64,000 nucleotides of DNA from Isosphaeraceae bacterium. GTDB lineage: Bacteria > Planctomycetota > Planctomycetia > Isosphaerales > Isosphaeraceae. The stretch is from NCBI GenBank assembly GCA_031291845.1, contig JARLIH010000215.1, positions 1-64,000 on the forward strand. Reading direction: 5' to 3'. Position 1 is the stretch's first letter, and every line of letters begins with the position of its first letter. The notes under the pieces were generated by a model that was given only the letters and a program-made list of their open reading frames with translations, was not told the origin of the DNA and made no database searches. This document shows, one piece after another, positions 8,304-16,786 of this stretch. The position numbers and the translations under genes are program-made.

Positions 8304-9473
8304 TTAAACCACCTCGCAAGTGACCGCGTCGATCCCGTTCCACAGATAGCCGCTGCGGTTCCAGGGCGTGGTTTCCGGCTGTGACTCCCCGTTCGAGTCC
8401 GTGGCGCGGACCCGAAGGGTATGGGGCGCGCGGTCCGCCGCGGACCATGTTGCGCGCCAGCGTCTCCAGCTCCCGGGCCGGGCCTCGTCGAGGAACTGGG
8501 CCGGCTTCCAGGCTGGGTCGCGGTCGGTCGAGAACTCGACGCGAGTCACATGCCCGTCGCCCGTCCAGGCGATGCCCCGCACCTCGTGTTCGCCCCGCGC
8601 GAGACGCGTGCCTGCCGCGGGCGTGGTGATCAGCGACTTGACGTTCATCGTCGTGACCGGGACCAGGTCGCTCGGCTTGACGGCCGCTCCCGGGGGCACG
8701 GGAAGTTTCGGTATGCGATAACCGGTCTGCATGTAGAAGCCCTGCGCTTCGTCGCGCGCGACCGTGACGTGCCGGAGCCACTTGACCCAGTGATTCCCGG
8801 TCCATCCCGGGACGATCAGCCGGACCGGGCCGCCGTGTAGCAAGGGGAGGGGAACGCCGTTCATGCGGGTCGCCAGGATCGTCGAGGGGGCGAGCGCCCG
8901 TTCCAGCGGAATGCTGCGGAACCAGGCGGGGGTCCTGGGGGAGGGGGGACCGTCGGCCCCCAGCAAATGCACGTGCGCTGCGCCGGCGCGGACGCCGAGC
9001 TTCTTCAGGAGGTCGGCCAGGCGCACGCCGGACCATTCCGCATGCCCGACCGCGCCGCGTTCCCAGCCGACGCCGGGAATGGTGGGACGAAAGAACCCTC
9101 GACCGTTCCCCGCGCACTGCAGGACCGCCGGAACCGTCACGACTTCGTGCGCATGTAAGTCGTTGAGTGAGAACGTACGATCGTGATCAAGGAGCCCAGC
9201 GAACGAAACTTCCCACGGGGCGAGGCCGACGGCGGGAGGTCCGAAGTGGCTCCGCACGAAAAACCGGTCGTTGGGCGTGAGCCATGAGCCGAGCTCGGTG
9301 ACGGGAGTCTCGAGGTCGAGCGGTCGCCGGTTTCGCACGATCAGTCCGTCGGCCGCGGAACGTGGTTCCGCGCCCCGGGCGCGACTCGCGCCGGCGGTCA
9401 TGCCGGCCAGCGTGGCCGCGAAGCTTGCCCGGAGAACGTCCCGGCGACCAAAGAGGGCACGGTCATGATCCAT
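8304..9473 (-). CDS. Sulfite oxidase family molybdopterin oxidoreductase (SorA/SoxC-like)
   Basis: 389 residues from the ATG at 9473. The N-terminus has a twin-arginine signal (GRRDVLRASFAATLAG), which fits export of a folded Moco enzyme. The oxidoreductase domain includes VPAVLQCAGNGRG, whose Cys is the expected molybdenum ligand, and WTGNHWVKWLRHVTV. A Mo-co dimerisation domain follows (about residues 275-389), with EVRGIAWTGDGHVTRVEFS and a terminal TPWNRSGYLWNG. The longer reading to 9569 adds an unlikely extension before the Tat motif. It is co-transcribed with the cytochrome gene at 7639. Known family reaction: sulfite to sulfate, or related S-oxide chemistry; the exact substrate is not provable here. 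Confidence 0.88.
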   Translation of the reverse strand: MDHDRALFGRRDVLRASFAATLAGMTAGASRARGAEPRSAADGLIVRNRRPLDLETPVTELGSWLTPNDRFFVRSHFGPPAVGLAPWEVSFAGLLDHDRTFSLNDLHAHEVVTVPAVLQCAGNGRGFFRPTIPGVGWERGAVGHAEWSGVRLADLLKKLGVRAGAAHVHLLGADGPPSPRTPAWFRSIPLERALAPSTILATRMNGVPLPLLHGGPVRLIVPGWTGNHWVKWLRHVTVARDEAQGFYMQTGYRIPKLPVPPGAAVKPSDLVPVTTMNVKSLITTPAAGTRLARGEHEVRGIAWTGDGHVTRVEFSTDRDPAWKPAQFLDEARPGSWRRWRATWSAADRAPHTLRVRATDSNGESQPETTPWNRSGYLWNGIDAVTCEVV

Positions 9474-9796
9474 AAGCCGCTCGCTCTCGACTTGAGTTCC
9501 GTTCGTTCCAGTATTTTCCAGGCGAACGTGCAGATTCAAGACCAACGATCGGCACAAGGGGCCGGGCACGTCGGGATGCCGTCAAGACATCGGACCCAAC
9601 CAAGCGTTGTCATCTGGCTACAGATTCCACCGGACAATGGACATCGCTCGGAGATTACGTTAGGTTGACCCGCGCAGGCCAGTTGCCAGGAGTCCGTCCG
9701 GCGACCCGTTCTGGGCCGCCGCCGACGGAGTGGAGACCGCAGTCCCCTCGTTGGTCCTTTAGGGTGGCTTCAGGTTCCAGCAACGGGTAACGCACC
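9474..9796. other. 323-bp divergent intergenic region
   Basis: Lies between the sulfite oxidase-like gene and the HNH-like small gene. I see no palindrome, promoter pair or small gene that stands out. Confidence 0.4.
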
Positions 9797-10096
9797 ATGA
9801 AAAAAGCCCGGCGCAACCGTCAGCACGCCAAGTTCGCACGTCTTCACCGCCACATCGAGATCAGCACCGACTTCGTCAAACCGAGACGCATTCGCACGCG
9901 TTCCGCCCGCTACGCGGCCGCGCTGGCGGAGCAGCTCGGCTTGATCGTTCGGCCCAAGTGCTGCTCGTGGTGCCGTCGCAGAATGCGCCTCGAGCGCCAT
10001 CACTGGGATTATGATGAACCTCTTATCGTCACGTTTCTCTGTCCGGCCTGTCACTCCCTGGCCGACGCGATGACTTGGGGAGCGGACACCGCCTGA
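9797..10096 (+). CDS. Small HNH-like zinc-finger protein
   Basis: 99 residues; strongly basic N-terminus. The C-terminal half has the arrangement CSWC - LERHHWDYDEPL - FLCPACH (about residues 56-92). Two CxxC-type knuckles flank a His-His-x-Asp-Tyr core, as in small phage-type HNH nucleases and HNH-like zinc proteins. The conserved HHxDY..P..v.fLC..CH pattern supports the fold. Whether it cuts DNA cannot be told, because the usual downstream His/Asn helix is very short. It stands alone, with no methylase or terminase nearby. Confidence 0.65.
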   Translation: MKKARRNRQHAKFARLHRHIEISTDFVKPRRIRTRSARYAAALAEQLGLIVRPKCCSWCRRRMRLERHHWDYDEPLIVTFLCPACHSLADAMTWGADTA

Positions 10097-10162
10097 TTCT
10101 TGAAGCGAAGGAATAGGTCGGAACTCACGTCCCGTGCCCCGGCCGCCCGCAGGGCGAACCGG

Positions 10163-11167
10163 TCAGTGGTGCGACGCCGGCGCCATTTTCGGCGGCGCCG
10201 GTTGGAATTTGGGTATGGGCTTCGTGAAGACCGCGTCGAGCGCCTCTTGCAGTTTCGGGTACTTGAATGAGTAGCCGAGAGCTTGTGCCTTGGCGGGCAG
10301 GACGCGTTGGCCCTTCGTCACGACCTGCGCGACGTCGCCGAGCACGAGGCCGAGCAGCGAGTCGGGAGGCCCAACGGGGACGAACGGCCGGTGCACGGCC
10401 TTGGCCAGTGCGCGTCCGAAATCGGCGTTTCGGGCGGGGTTCGGCGCGGTGCCGTTGATCGGGCCTTCGGCCGCGGGGTTGTCGAGCGCGAGGAGATAGA
10501 TGCCGGCGATGTCGTCGACGTGAATCCAGCTCATCCACTGCTGCCCGAGTGCTGGCTTGAGACCGCCGCCGCTGCCGATCGGTGCGGCTCCGCCCGGGAG
10601 CCATTTGAAGATCGGGGTCATGATGGCGAGCGCGCCCTCGTTGCGGTCGAGGACGACTCCGGTCCGGATGCGGGCGACGCGGAGCCCGAACTGCTCGGCG
10701 ACGTGCGCGGACTCTTCCCACTCGCGGCAGACGACGGCCATGAAGTCCGAGCCCGGAGCGCTTTCCTCGGTCAGCTCCTCATCGCCGCGGGGCCCGTAGT
10801 AGCCGATCGCAGACGAGGACACCAGCACTTTGGGCCTGCTGCGCGCCTGCGCGATCGCACTGACGACGTGCTCGGTGCCGTAAACGCGGCTGTCCCGGAT
10901 CTGCCGCTTGATCTCGGTGTTCCAGCGCTTCGCGAAAATGTTCTGGCCGGCAAGGTGAACCACGGCGTCGCAGCCGTCGACGGCCGACTGCCACGGGCCG
11001 GCGGTCATGGGGTCTCCTTGAATCACCTGGAACCCGCGCATCGCGCGGTCGCGGCGAACCTCATCGGCCCGGCGCGACAGGACGACCGGCTGGTCGCCGC
11101 GGTCTTGCAGCTTTTGGATCAAGTGGCGGCCGATCAGGCCGGTCCCGCCCGTGACGAAGACGCGCAT
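10163..11167 (-). CDS. TIGR01777-family NAD(P)-binding epimerase/cell-division inhibitor-like protein
   Basis: 334 residues from ATG 11167, which directly starts the Rossmann motif MRVFVTGGTGLIGRHL. Internal landmarks are VHLAGQNIF, SSSAIGYYG and RIRTGVVLD. The C-terminal DUF1731-type region (about residues 240-290) includes PAKAQALGYSFKYP. This matches the extended-SDR family that includes E. coli YfcH. The usual Tyr-x3-Lys pair is modified, as is common in this family. Physiological substrate unknown. It converges on the HNH-like gene. Confidence 0.85.
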   Translation of the reverse strand: MRVFVTGGTGLIGRHLIQKLQDRGDQPVVLSRRADEVRRDRAMRGFQVIQGDPMTAGPWQSAVDGCDAVVHLAGQNIFAKRWNTEIKRQIRDSRVYGTEHVVSAIAQARSRPKVLVSSSAIGYYGPRGDEELTEESAPGSDFMAVVCREWEESAHVAEQFGLRVARIRTGVVLDRNEGALAIMTPIFKWLPGGAAPIGSGGGLKPALGQQWMSWIHVDDIAGIYLLALDNPAAEGPINGTAPNPARNADFGRALAKAVHRPFVPVGPPDSLLGLVLGDVAQVVTKGQRVLPAKAQALGYSFKYPKLQEALDAVFTKPIPKFQPAPPKMAPASHH

Positions 11168-11457
11168 GTGTCCTGGGCCCCTCGAAAGTTGTTCGCCGCC
11201 GCTCGGCGGGTCGTCGCGTAGTGCCAACTGCCCAAACATCTTGTAGCACCCGAAGGGGGACCGTCAAGGAGGCCGCGGAAGCCCGCGCCGGGGTCCGATG
11301 AAGCGATGGGTTCAAATCGGTTGGCCCTGTTCAGAGAGCATGGTATTGTCTTAGGATACAAGGCCGAGGGGACCGGCGCAGGTCGTCGCGTCTGGCCTCA
11401 CGCGCCCTTACGCACCCACACGGGACCGCTCGCGGCTCCCGGGAGTACTGGCACCCG

Positions 11458-12333
11458 ATGAACCCGCACGTCCGGAAGTTGTTCGACCTCAACCGGCTTC
11501 GCGCTTATAAACGCCCCGCGCCGCTGATTCTGGTCAACGGCCTGGCCGAGCAGTCGGAGAGCTGGTTCGCGAACCGCACCGCGTGGTCGCGACACTTCGA
11601 CGTCAAGGTCCCCGAAATCCTCGTTTACGACGGCGACGCGCTTCACCAGCACATCGAGGCCGGCGGCGAGGTCACGGTCGATTACTTGACGGAACGGCTG
11701 GCACGCTACCTCGATGAGTTCGTCCAGCGCCCGCCTTACCATATCGTCGGCTCGAGCCTCGGTGGCCAGATCGCGCTGACCTTGGCCCATCGTTACCCGA
11801 AGCTCGTCAGCCGAATGGTCCTGATTTGCCCCTCCGGCTTCTACGGCGACGAGAACCTGCCGATGATGGAGGGGGTCAAGCGGAGCCAGTACGACACGCT
11901 CGTCAAATCGGTCTTCCATCGCGGCCACTTCGCGAACGAGGGGCTGGTGGAGGCCATCGAGGACAAGTTCCAGAACCGGAAGTGGAAAAAGGGCGTTTTG
12001 CGGACCCTCCGCGGAACCGTTGGTCACTCGGTCGCGCCGCTCTTGGGCCAGGTCCCGCACCCCACGCTCCTGATCTGGGGTGAAAACGACCATGTCCTGT
12101 CGGACGTCGCCGGTTCCATCCGGGCCGCCGACCAGATCCTCAAGGCCCGGCAGGTCGTGATCCCCAACTGCGGTCATGCGCCCCAGATCGAGAAGTCGCG
12201 GCTCGTCAACCAACTCGTACACCGCTTCCTCCGCGATGGACTGCGGTCGATCCCGCCGACGCTCGACCCCGTCCGCTTCCTCGACAAGGACGACCGGCGC
12301 AAGCGGCTGAAGGTCGCGCGCCAGGGGCGGTGA
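11458..12333 (+). CDS. Alpha/beta hydrolase
   Basis: 291 residues. The nucleophile elbow is GSSLGG (about residues 97-102). A catalytic Asp is likely in WGENDHVL (about 207-214), and the His in NCGHAPQIEK (about 240). An oxyanion-hole stretch is near LVNGLAEQSESW (about 25-36). No signal peptide, so cytoplasmic. It is the first of three close plus-strand genes (methyltransferase 34 nt downstream, then GH3 synthetase). In that context it might hydrolyse or transfer an acyl ester or thioester intermediate; this is inference. Confidence 0.85.
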   Translation: MNPHVRKLFDLNRLRAYKRPAPLILVNGLAEQSESWFANRTAWSRHFDVKVPEILVYDGDALHQHIEAGGEVTVDYLTERLARYLDEFVQRPPYHIVGSSLGGQIALTLAHRYPKLVSRMVLICPSGFYGDENLPMMEGVKRSQYDTLVKSVFHRGHFANEGLVEAIEDKFQNRKWKKGVLRTLRGTVGHSVAPLLGQVPHPTLLIWGENDHVLSDVAGSIRAADQILKARQVVIPNCGHAPQIEKSRLVNQLVHRFLRDGLRSIPPTLDPVRFLDKDDRRKRLKVARQGR

Positions 12334-12367
12334 GACACGAGCGTCTGGACACCCTGACCGAGCAACG

Positions 12368-12946
12368 ATGAAAGACTTCTTCCTTTTCCTGGGCAAGTTC
12401 TTCAAACACGGAACGGCCATCGCCAGCCTCGCCCCGAGCAGCCCCTGGTTGTCGCGCGCGACCGTGCGCAACGTCGACTGGGCAAACGCGAAAGTCGTCG
12501 TCGAGCTGGGCGCGGGGACCGGGCCGATCACCAAAGTCCTCGCGGAGAAAGCGCCGCCCGGCTGCCGGGTCATTGTCCTGGAGCGCGACCCCGACTTCGC
12601 TCGCCTCCTCAAGGAACGCTTTCAGCACCTGCCGAACTTCGAGGTGATTGAAGGGGACGTGCGCGACCTCGCGCGGATGCTCGACGAGCGGGGCATCCAG
12701 CAGGTGGATTACGTGATCTCGGGCCTTCCGGTCCCCTCGTTTCCCAAGGACCTTCAGCGCGATCTTTTCCGGGTCGTGCGGCAGGTCCTCGCCCCGGGCG
12801 GAACGTATAACCAGATTACCGAGATGCCGCTGGTTTACTGGCGGTTTTACGGCAAGTTTTTCCACGATGTCAAGTTCGCCTTCGAACCGCGGAACTTTCC
12901 CCCGGCCGGTGCGTACTTTTGCCGGGGAGTGAAGGAAATCGCCTGA
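12368..12946 (+). CDS. Class I SAM-dependent methyltransferase (phospholipid/rRNA methylase-like)
   Basis: 192 residues. SAM-binding motif I is VVVELGAGTGPITKVL (about residues 39-54), followed by VLERDPDFARLL (motif II) and VIEGDVRDL (motif III). The SGLPVPSFP motif near residue 118 resembles PmtA-type phosphatidylethanolamine N-methyltransferases and KsgA relatives. There is no signal peptide. The GH3 gene starts 1 nt after its stop, indicating translational coupling. Inference: it may methylate a lipid or an amide product of the pathway encoded around it. Confidence 0.85.
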   Translation: MKDFFLFLGKFFKHGTAIASLAPSSPWLSRATVRNVDWANAKVVVELGAGTGPITKVLAEKAPPGCRVIVLERDPDFARLLKERFQHLPNFEVIEGDVRDLARMLDERGIQQVDYVISGLPVPSFPKDLQRDLFRVVRQVLAPGGTYNQITEMPLVYWRFYGKFFHDVKFAFEPRNFPPAGAYFCRGVKEIA

Positions 12947-12947
12947 G

Positions 12948-14534
12948 ATGAGGCCCTCTTCCCCCCTCGTCCAGATCGCGGGAACGCCGCTGGCCCGTGC
13001 GGCCGCGAACCATGCCTTTCACCGCTTCGCCCGCCGGCGAGTTGCCTGGCTCGCACAGGCGGATCCGGTCGCCGTTCAGCAGCGCACGCTGCTTCGCCTC
13101 GTGCGGAGGGCGCGGAACACGCGGTTCGGCCGCGATCACGGGTTTGGGCGCATCCGATCCGTGGACCAGTTCCAGCGCCAGGTGCCGTTGCGCCTTTACG
13201 AGGACCTGTGGAAGAGCTATTTGCGGGACCAGTACCCGATCTTCGACAACCTCACGTGGCCCGGCCGCATTCCGTACCTCGCGCTCACGAGCGGGACGAC
13301 CCAGGGCGCGACGAAGTACATCCCGGTTTCCCGCGCGATGCTGAAGTCGAACAAGAAGGCGTCGCTGACGATGGTGGCCTGCCACTTGGCGAGCCGGCCG
13401 GACTCCCGATTATTCCGCGGACGGCTGTTTTTCCTCGGCGGGTCGAGCGACCTCGAGCGTCCGGCACCCGACGTCCAGCAGGGCGACCTGAGTGGAATCG
13501 CCTCCAAAGAGATCACCGAGTTCCTGCGCCCCTATACGTTTCCGCCGCTCGAGCTGGCGCTGGAGCCGAACTGGGACCGTAAGCTCGGGCTCCTCGCCGA
13601 ACGCAGCCTGCAGGAGCGCATCACGCTCGTGGGGGGCGTGCCGAGCTGGCTGCTCGTGCTGTTCCAGCGGCTGCTCGAACTGAGCGGAAGGAGTACGATG
13701 GCCGAGGTGTGGCCGCACCTCGAGCTCGTCGTGCACGGGGGCGTGAAGTTCGACCCGTACCGCGAGGCCTTCGACCGCATCCTGGGGAGTCCCCGGATCC
13801 GGCTGCAGGAGACGTACCCCTGCTCGGAGGGCTTCATCGCCTTCGGCGACCCCGCGACGGGGCTGCTCCGCCTCGTGTTCGACCACGGGATTTTCTACGA
13901 GTTCGTGCCGCTCGATGAGCTCGGCTCGGAGCGACCGACGCGGCACTGGCTCGGCAACGTGAGGACCGGGATCAACTACGCGATCGTGGTCTCGACGTGC
14001 GCGGGGATGTGGGGGCACATTATCGGCGACACCGTCCGCTTCGAGTCGCTCTCGCCCCCGTTGCTGACGTTCACGGGGCGGACCAAGTACACGCTTTCCG
14101 CCTTCGGCGAGCACCTGATCAGTGAGGAAGTGGAGGCGGCGGTTGCCGCGGCCTCAGCGGCAACGGGCGCGTCGGTGCGCGACTGGCACGTCGGTCCGGT
14201 GTTCCAGGGAGCGCTCGGGCACCACCTGTACGCGTTCGAGTTTCTGACGGCTCCGTCCGACTTGAGCGCCTTTCGCACGATTCTCGATGCCGAACTGTCA
14301 CGCCGGAACGCCGACTATCAGGCCCACCGGGCCGAAGGCGTGGGGCTGCCCCTGCCGGCGCTGCTCGTGACGAAGCAGGGGGGGTTCGACGCGTGGATGC
14401 GATCGCGGGGCAAGCTCGGCGGGCAGCATAAGGTCCCGCGGATGGACAACACGGGAACGTTGACGGCCGCATTGGTCGAGTTCCTCCGTCGCGAGAGCGC
14501 GGTGGACGATCAGTTGGAACCCGGGACCGCGTGA
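12948..14534 (+). CDS. GH3 family acyl-acid-amide synthetase
   Basis: 528 residues, normal length for the GH3 ('GH3 auxin-responsive promoter') family. The adenylation-type nucleotide motif LTSGTTQGATKYIPVS is at about residues 111-126. YPCSEGFIAFGD lies near 287, and a GDTVRFESLSPPLLTFTGR stretch near 360 matches the ATP/acid-binding part. GH3 enzymes adenylate a carboxylic acid and pass the acyl group to an amine, usually an amino acid. The ATG at 12948 follows the methyltransferase stop by 1 nt. It converges on an acyl carrier protein gene. The acyl donor and amine acceptor are unknown. Confidence 0.88.
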   Translation: MRPSSPLVQIAGTPLARAAANHAFHRFARRRVAWLAQADPVAVQQRTLLRLVRRARNTRFGRDHGFGRIRSVDQFQRQVPLRLYEDLWKSYLRDQYPIFDNLTWPGRIPYLALTSGTTQGATKYIPVSRAMLKSNKKASLTMVACHLASRPDSRLFRGRLFFLGGSSDLERPAPDVQQGDLSGIASKEITEFLRPYTFPPLELALEPNWDRKLGLLAERSLQERITLVGGVPSWLLVLFQRLLELSGRSTMAEVWPHLELVVHGGVKFDPYREAFDRILGSPRIRLQETYPCSEGFIAFGDPATGLLRLVFDHGIFYEFVPLDELGSERPTRHWLGNVRTGINYAIVVSTCAGMWGHIIGDTVRFESLSPPLLTFTGRTKYTLSAFGEHLISEEVEAAVAAASAATGASVRDWHVGPVFQGALGHHLYAFEFLTAPSDLSAFRTILDAELSRRNADYQAHRAEGVGLPLPALLVTKQGGFDAWMRSRGKLGGQHKVPRMDNTGTLTAALVEFLRRESAVDDQLEPGTA

Positions 14535-14553
14535 TCGCCGTCGTCACGGATTG

Positions 14554-14574
14554 TAGGGCCGGCCATTGCCGGCC
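14554..14574. repeat. 21-bp dispersed palindromic motif, copy 1
   Basis: TAGGGCCGGCCATTGCCGGCC, with perfect arms GGCCGGC/GCCGGCC around a CATT loop. The same motif, one base different, occurs at 25849-25869. Here it sits between the convergent GH3 and ACP genes, where it could also act as a terminator stem, but there is no T-tract. Confidence 0.55.
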
Positions 14575-14589
14575 GTGGCTCTGACGGCC

Positions 14590-14844
14590 TCACGCCGCCT
14601 GCTTCTTGGACGCGATCAGGGCCGTGATCTGGCCGATGGAGTCGAGGTGCTCCACGCCGGCCTCGTGGGCCTCGATCGTGATGCGGAAACGGTCTTCGAG
14701 AAAATTCACGAGCCGCAGGGTACTGATCGAGTCGAGGATTCCGCCCGTGATCAGGGGCGTGGAGTCGGTGAGCTCGGCCGGGTCTTCACCCGGCAGGAAC
14801 TCGTTGAGGACAAATTCGCGGACGGCTTGGGAGATCTCATCCAT
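14590..14844 (-). CDS. Acyl carrier protein
   Basis: 84 residues, standalone. The phosphopantetheine attachment serine lies in GGILDSISTLRLV (Ser at about residue 38), with the expected preceding acidic helix and a C-terminal helix ending in IASKKQAA. The form is close to the D-S-I/L type carrier proteins of secondary pathways rather than housekeeping FabACP. It is followed on the same strand by the phosphodiesterase (14921, upstream in transcription) and converges on the GH3 gene. Inference: it carries the acyl substrate for this locus. Confidence 0.88.
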   Translation of the reverse strand: MDEISQAVREFVLNEFLPGEDPAELTDSTPLITGGILDSISTLRLVNFLEDRFRITIEAHEAGVEHLDSIGQITALIASKKQAA

Positions 14845-14920
14845 ATCGGCCTCGTTGCGTTGTGGGTCGCGCGGGGGGCGGAGAGAGCGCGAGGCGAAAG
14901 TCGTCGGGTTTTCGTTCGGT

Positions 14921-16507
14921 TCAGCTTTCCGGGTTACCGAACCCGGCGGCGAGGAGCGCCTCGAACCGCGGGTCAGCCTCGATCACGGGACGGGCACCGT
15001 AGCGGACGGGGAGCGGGTTCTCGAATGCGTCCTGGATGACTCGGCCCTCCATTCCCTCGGGAACGCGCAGGCCGAGCATGGCCAACGTGGTCGGAGCGAC
15101 GTCTTCGAGCTTGGCCCGGAGGTGTCCGCCGGGTCGGATGTCGGGGGCGTCGATGGCGACGATGCCGTCGCGCCAGTGCGTGCCCGGCAAGTTTGGGTCG
15201 GGGCGGAGGATCTCGTTGCGGAGCGTGACCTTCCACTTCGACTGCGCCTGGTAGCCGTCCGTCGACAGCGCGAAGACTTCGGGCAGTCCTTCGCTGTAGG
15301 GGTCGAGGTCGTAGCGATCGGCCGTCGAGAAGACGTCGTGGAACAGGTCGCCACCGGTTTCGGGATCGCGTGCGTCGCGGCAGAGGTCGACGATCTCCTC
15401 GACGACCTGCGCGGCTCGTGAGGCATTGCGGCGGGCCTCGGGCGTCAAAAAAATGCAACCGCTGAGCTGGCCGAACGGGGCGAACGCGACGGTCCGTGAC
15501 CAGTCGCACCCGACCTGCCCCTCGAGCGAGCGCGGCAGGCGCCGGCCTGGCCCGCCGGGAGCGCTCCGCGTGAGCCAGCGGTGGAAGCGGTCGGCGAGCC
15601 GCTGCGCCCGGTAACGAAAGCGCGTGCCGTACATGAGTCCGTGCTGGAGGCCCGCTTGCCGGAGCAGTCCGTTGACGTTGACGAGGGCCTTGCACGGACC
15701 GAAACCGTGGTCGGACACCGCGATCACCGCCGCGTCCCGTTTCGACGCCAGCTCGAGCAGGCGGCCGACGCTCTCATCGAGCGTGCGGAGGCAGCTTTCG
15801 ACCTCTTCGTTCCAGCCGGGGACGCGCAGACCCGTCTCGTCGACGTCGAGGTATGGCCAGAGGCGGTGCTGGAGGCTGTCGAGGTTGTGGAAATGGACCA
15901 TGAGGGCGGTCCAGTCGCAATGGACATCGGCCCGCTCGGCCGCCTCGGCCTGGGCACGGAACACGGCCCGGTTGCGTGCGGCGAACCCGCGCAGCTCGTC
16001 GAGGTTGCGCGGCCGGTTCTTCCACACGAGTTTGTGGGTATAGGCCGGAACGTGCTCGAAGATCTCCGCGCCGAACTCGGGGCACTGGGCGAAGGCCCAT
16101 TCGAGACCGGGCGCGTCGGACCCCGCGACGACAATCCCGCGCACCCGGGGAGGCGGGTAGGTCATCGGCAGGTTGAGGCTGACGACTTCGCCCCCGGCGG
16201 CGCCGATGATTTGCCAAAGCGTCGGCACGCGCACCCGGCCGGCGTGGTTGGCGCGGATGGTCCGATCGTCGGGATCGACGTAATAGAACTCGTGGATACC
16301 GTGGACCAGGGGCGTACAGCCGGTCGAGAAGTTGGTCCAGGCGACCGGCGTGACCATCGGATCCGAGGACCGGAGGGTGCCAAACGCCGAACGGCGCCAC
16401 AGCGCGGCGAGGTTGGGAAGCCAGCCGCGATCGAAGGCGGGCTCGAGAACGGACATTGTGCCGCCGTCGAGGCCGAGAAACAGGACCCGGGTCACGGGAG
16501 CCGGCAT
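14921..16507 (-). CDS. Type I phosphodiesterase/alkaline phosphatase superfamily protein
   Basis: 528 residues from ATG 16507. A GTG at 16531 with a strong GGGGAGG site is an alternative start. The fold is marked by VLFLGLDGGTMSVLEP (first metal Asp), PMVTPVAWTNFSTG (nucleophile Thr region), HGIHEF and VSDHGFGPCKA (metal Asp/His), with further metal ligands toward the C-terminus. The alkaline phosphatase-like superfamily hydrolyses or transfers phosphoryl groups, including phosphopantetheine and glycerophosphate esters. There is no obvious signal peptide, so it is probably cytoplasmic. It is the gene just upstream of the ACP on the same strand (76 nt), suggesting one unit. Substrate unknown. 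Confidence 0.82.
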   Translation of the reverse strand: MPAPVTRVLFLGLDGGTMSVLEPAFDRGWLPNLAALWRRSAFGTLRSSDPMVTPVAWTNFSTGCTPLVHGIHEFYYVDPDDRTIRANHAGRVRVPTLWQIIGAAGGEVVSLNLPMTYPPPRVRGIVVAGSDAPGLEWAFAQCPEFGAEIFEHVPAYTHKLVWKNRPRNLDELRGFAARNRAVFRAQAEAAERADVHCDWTALMVHFHNLDSLQHRLWPYLDVDETGLRVPGWNEEVESCLRTLDESVGRLLELASKRDAAVIAVSDHGFGPCKALVNVNGLLRQAGLQHGLMYGTRFRYRAQRLADRFHRWLTRSAPGGPGRRLPRSLEGQVGCDWSRTVAFAPFGQLSGCIFLTPEARRNASRAAQVVEEIVDLCRDARDPETGGDLFHDVFSTADRYDLDPYSEGLPEVFALSTDGYQAQSKWKVTLRNEILRPDPNLPGTHWRDGIVAIDAPDIRPGGHLRAKLEDVAPTTLAMLGLRVPEGMEGRVIQDAFENPLPVRYGARPVIEADPRFEALLAAGFGNPES

Positions 16508-16786
16508 GAGAAGTGGCCCTGGGGTCCCCACGACCTCCCGTCCTCCCCATCCTTCAGGGATTACCGCCAGCCGTGGCGGGACGAGGGTGCCTGTTCGAGG
16601 CCGGGCCGAGTCGTCGGGTCAGTCGCAAACTAATCTCTCGGGCGCGTGGGGTCAATCCCGAGTTTAATTCAAGTTAGTCGTTAAACCCTGCCGATCCTGA
16701 GTTTGATGCCGATTCCCAATCGCCTCCGGTACAGGGATGTCCGGGGCGCGTCGACGACCGCGCCCCAGTCGAGAGGTAGCCGGCCG

